From contig JAEILZ010000008.1 in assembly GCA_018873225.1 (NCBI GenBank), positions 682,001-746,000 of the forward strand: 64,000 nucleotides of DNA. The letters run 5' to 3'. The notes beneath the pieces are model-generated. The model was not told the origin of the DNA. It saw only the letters and a list, made by a program, of their open reading frames with translations, and did no database searches. The position numbers and the translations under genes are program-made. The stretch is from [Phialemoniopsis] sp. UDSM-2020. Its lineage: Eukaryota > Ascomycota > Sordariomycetes > Thyridiales > Thyridiaceae. Positions 60,570 to 64,000 of this stretch are shown piece by piece; position 1 is the stretch's first letter, and every line of letters starts with the position of its first letter.

Positions 60570-61224
60570 ACAAGGCCAGAGACACTGGCGTACAAGCTCC
60601 ATCATTGGTTCTGGCCCTGCCCAAAGGTGAGAATTATGTCATGTCCCCCCTGGTTCGTTCTGCACACGTCCTGCCGTCTCAGTCTCAGAGGGCTGAATGG
60701 ATCTCGAGAGCGAGAGATCTGCCAGTCCACACCCAGTCCACACCACCACCCACCCATGAAATGTAGATACTACGATCCCCCTTCCACCGTATCCCTGTTC
60801 CTCATTCTCTCCCGAACGCTCGGCGCCTCTTTTATGTGTGATACCTCTGGGTTTGTTCCCACCTCGACCGACCCACCCTGCGTCAAGCCAAGCCACATGG
60901 GCTCCTAGAGCATAAGATAGAAATGAGTTCAAGGCTGCTCTCATGCCTCCCCAGCAGGGTCACCAAGGGGTGAGCCAAGACCAACCAAAGAGCACGACAG
61001 CAAGAAGGAATCTCATGGTCGTCTCTATATGTGGAATCGGCGACCAAGCAACCCAGACGCTGGCATTCCGCACTTAGAAACCTGACCTCATAACTTGGGT
61101 GGCATGCCTGAAAACGGCATCCTCGTCCGAAATCCTTCTTGTATACAGAAACCCACCACGGCATAACTCGTCACTGCAGACGAGCCCAGGCACAACTCCA
61201 AGTGAGCCAGGCCCTTCGTCCCGA

Positions 61225-61232
61225 TATATATA
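61225..61232 (+). promoter_or_regulatory. TATA box of the transcription-factor gene
   Basis: TATATATA, 120 bp before the ATG at 61345. Confidence 0.5.
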
Positions 61233-61344
61233 CCCAACCTTCACGACTTCCCGACATCATTTAAACGCCCGGTCTGGTCGTCTGGTCCACACATGACACC
61301 CGACTGTAGTAGCCGCCCAGACCTCGACTCGACTCGCCAGCACC

Positions 61345-64000
61345 ATGAACATGAAAAGTAGCCGAGCCCTCCGGCCGGATGTCGCTAGTGAAGGGCCACC
61401 GCCTGCAAAGGAGAAGCAAAGGTCTCGAACAGGTACGTCGTAAGAAGAAGAAAGGGGAGGGGCGGAGAGAGGGTGGGAGTTGAGGGGGGACGGCAGCGGC
61501 CGCCGCTGGGGCTGCTGCTTGCTTACTCCCGACAGCCTGGTCTCCAACGCCTGTCTTGCATAGAACTAAGAAGACACTAACACGAACCGTGCAGGCTGTC
61601 AGACCTGTAGATCGCGCAAGGTCAAATGTGACGAGAGGCCCGGAGGCTGCCGCAACTGCGAGAGGCTCAACATCCCCTGCCCGCACCCCGTGGTCCAGCT
61701 CACGCAGGTCGACGCAGGCGCCCCCAGCGGCGGCGGCGGCAGCATCGACAAATCGGCCATCCGCACCCAGGCGGGCCTGCGTCGCTCCAGGACGTACCGG
61801 TCCTGCCAGCTCTGCCGCTCCTCCAAGAGCCGCTGTTCCGGCGAGCGACCCGTCTGCCTCCGCTGCAAGGAGAAGGACCTCGAGTGCGTCTACGATGGCA
61901 GGCAGGTACCGGCCTGGGTAGAGGCCATGTCTGCCAAGCTCGAGCCCGGCCGGCTCGCCGCCGGTGCCTCGCCTGGCAGTCTGTCTCCCGAGCACGCTCG
62001 GTCTCGCAACAATTCGCGGGACTCGGCCTCGCTGACGCCAGAGTCTCACTTTGGGACGCCCCATTCCCCACACAACTCGCAGTACGCACAGAACCTAGAC
62101 GACCTCGAATGGTAAGTGATACCAACCAACCCTGGCTCTCTCTACACTCGGCACGGGCCGAGATCAAAGACAAGGGGACTGACTCGGGAAACCAGGCTCA
62201 ACTCGGCAGATCTCCCCAGCAAGGAGAGGGTAGCACTGCTAGCCGAAGAGTACTTTACTAACATGCACTGCCTGCGTTCGTTCGGTTTCATCCACAAGCC
62301 TTCTTTTCTACAGCAGTTGGACGAGAGGATACGAGCCAAGCAGGGCAAAGACGCGCTGCTCTATACTATCTGCGCGCTAGGCGCCAAGTGGGTTCCCAAG
62401 ACTCTTATATCCCGTTTCAGATTTTCTCGCGGCAGAGTCACTAATCACTGTTTGCAACTACAGGTTTTGTGCTTTGAAGTATGCCACTGACGCACAACTC
62501 GAAGATGGCTTTGCCCTCTCTGTGGGCAATCAGTGGGCCGAGAGAGCCAGGTACTTTCTCTTTACCAACTTTAACGACATTTCCATCGACACCCTTATGG
62601 TAAGAATCTCGACCCCGGGGTTGGCAGCCAGCCTTGCCGCCAGTGACAAAGACACCAGACGCTGACACGGATGTTAATCCAGGCAATTGCCCTCTTACAC
62701 GAGCACGAGCTCAGAGTCGGCAACTATGCAAGCGCCTTCACGTTGACGGGGGTTGCCGTGCGCATGGCTCAGAGTCTCCAGATCAACCTAGAATCGTCGT
62801 CCGACATACTCTGTCTCTCCAGGAGAGGCCTACCGGCCGCCACTCGCGAGGCCAGAAGACGGCTGATGTGGAGCGTCTATATCATGGACGCCTGGGTGGG
62901 CAGCGGAGTCGACGAGTTGACACTGATCCAGGACGAAGACATGAAGATCCAGCTCCCCTGCAACGAGCGAAGCTTTGTGTTCCAGATTCCTTGTCTCGTG
63001 GAGACGCTGCAGCCCGGCTGCCAGTTGCCCTTTATCACGCCAGAGATGCGGTCCAAGGGACCCGTCGACTGCCTGGATCTCCAGGCTCAATTTATTCGCC
63101 TGATTAGCCTGAGGAAGCAGGTTCTTAGGTACGTAGTCACTTCTAACCGTCACAATAACTCTCGACGAGAGCCTTTGCTAACATCGATGCCCTTTCCAGA
63201 TATGTCAAACACCTCAATACCGCCAAGCCACCCTGGATCCACGAGTCGGAGTTCATCATGTTGGAACGAGGCCTGCAAAAGTGGCACGAAGACTTGCCGT
63301 TGAGCCTTCGCTTCTCCCAGACGGCAATCTACATGCGCAAGGAGTCGTCTCAGCTCGGCGGGCTGCTCTTCCTCCACATCACTTACCACCAGACTCTCTG
63401 CGACCTGAACCGCATCGGCATGCGTGAGCTCTTCAAGATCAGGGCGCCCGTCGAGTTTCCGTCCGACCAGGGTGACATGATGCACAGGGTGCAAGACCAG
63501 TGCTTCCAGCACGCCATGGCCATCGCCTCTGTGTACGAGGAGGCCCTGCGGCACGGGCCCGAGACGCTTGTTGACACGTGGCTCAGCGTGGTGGCTCACG
63601 ACGCAGCGCGGGTCATCGTCTACTACGGCTTGCACTGCCGGAGACCCGTTCCCGATACCGCCCCGTGCCAGCAAGTCTGCTCCATGCTCTATGTCTTGCT
63701 CCGGGCCCTAAAGAAGATGACAGCCGGCCACACACTGGCGACGCCCCTGGTATGGCCTCCCCAAAACCAAAGATACCCGATATGAAAGTTGCTGATCCCA
63801 AGAAAACAGCATTCGGCAGCGGTAGCCATGGTCAAACGAGCCAACGTGCTGGTTCCGCCGGAGCTGGATCTCGGCCCGACCAGCCAGCGATTGCCGCCCA
63901 TGGCCGAGATGGACAGAGACAGGTAAGTCGCATCCAGTGCAGATCCTCGCGACCAGCCGAAGTGTGAAAAAATGCTAATAATAGACTCCAGGCACACATA
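61345..64000 (+). CDS. Transcription factor with two tandem Zn2Cys6 clusters, 3' end outside window
   Basis: Exons 61345-61432, 61595-62111, 62196-62387, 62464-62599, 62683-63128, 63200-63749, 63810-63922 and 63992 onward; introns are 162, 84, 76, 83, 71, 60 and 69 bp. The frame stays open across all joins, giving at least 683 residues. Two binuclear zinc clusters both follow C-x2-C-x6-C-x6-C-x2-C-x6-C. The first has Cys31, 34, 41, 48, 51 and 58 (G-C-Q-T-C-R-S-R-K-V-K-C). The second has Cys100, 103, 110, 117, 120 and 127 (S-C-Q-L-C-R-S-S-K-S-R-C). They are separated by a 41-residue Gly-rich linker. From about 205 the fungal transcription-factor middle domain follows (Y-F-T-N-M-H-C-L-R-S-F-G-F-I-H-K-P-S-F, later R-R-R-L-M-W-S-V-Y-I-M-D). 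It would act in the nucleus as a gene activator or repressor; its targets are unknown. I recognise no named orthologue. Confidence 0.9.

Larger units (their letters stand above)
58055..61224. other. Long non-coding interval upstream of the transcription-factor gene
   Basis: About 3.2 kb without a convincing gene, the longest such stretch in the GC-balanced half. Frames up to about 210 codons exist at 60267-60908 but are low-complexity (His/Thr, Pro/Ser) and show no domain. The plus strand from about 60530 to 60900 is C/T-rich. A large regulatory region for the downstream transcription factor, or a non-coding transcript, would fit equally well. Confidence 0.5.

Noticed and set aside
60267..60908. 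A 213-codon plus-strand frame in the long interval.
   Set aside because: It is low-complexity, His/Thr/Pro/Ser-rich and made from C/T-rich leader-like DNA, with no recognisable fold.

Overview
The window comes from a filamentous ascomycete (Pezizomycotina, plausibly Sordariomycetes). The evidence is small spliceosomal introns (mostly 54-85 bp) with GT...AG ends and CTAAC/CTGAC branch motifs, fungal-specific families (fruit-body lectin, Zn2Cys6 activator, fungal MFS groups), and a 32-kb block that looks mutated by repeat-induced point mutation (RIP). The window has two compartments that meet sharply at about 31.9-32.3 kb.

Bases 1 to about 32,260 are an extremely A+T-rich, gene-free island built from dead, nested repeats. 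The best resolved parts are two full-length copies of one Ty3/gypsy-type LTR retrotransposon, A (6103-13421, minus) and B (23649-30967, plus). Each is exactly 7,319 bp with 373-bp LTRs and its own 5-bp target duplication (CTATA and ATAAA). Recognisable gag zinc-knuckle, reverse transcriptase and chromodomain segments survive in B with key residues changed by G-to-A and C-to-T transitions. A second gypsy lineage (C, about 13.4-19.7 kb) lies between A and B and seems to be interrupted by A. A pair of 267-bp LTR-like repeats brackets the block at 4037-4303 (mutated) and 31914-32180 (almost unmutated). The first 4 kb are a mosaic of direct and inverted AT-rich repeats.

From about 32.3 kb to the end the DNA is ordinary, GC-balanced and gene-dense. 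In order it holds: a small membrane protein; a Dal5/Tna1-like MFS transporter; an ABL-type fruit-body lectin; a small secreted Ala/Asn-rich protein (minus); a secreted BNR/beta-propeller protein; a MARVEL-domain membrane protein; a DHA1-type MFS exporter; MSH6 (minus); an FAD-dependent monooxygenase (minus); DPH2 (minus); a monocarboxylate-transporter-like MFS protein (minus); the Qb-SNARE BOS1; a 3.3-kb non-coding stretch; and a transcription factor with two tandem Zn2Cys6 clusters that runs off the right edge.

The right half mixes housekeeping genes (MSH6, DPH2, BOS1) with environment-facing ones (lectin, secreted proteins, three MFS transporters, monooxygenase). The lectin and both secreted-protein genes are the part nearest the RIP island. 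No biosynthetic cluster, tRNA, rRNA, CRISPR or active transposon was recognised. Exon-intron models were built by hand from splice signals and reading-frame continuity; products were assigned by recognising family motifs without a database search.
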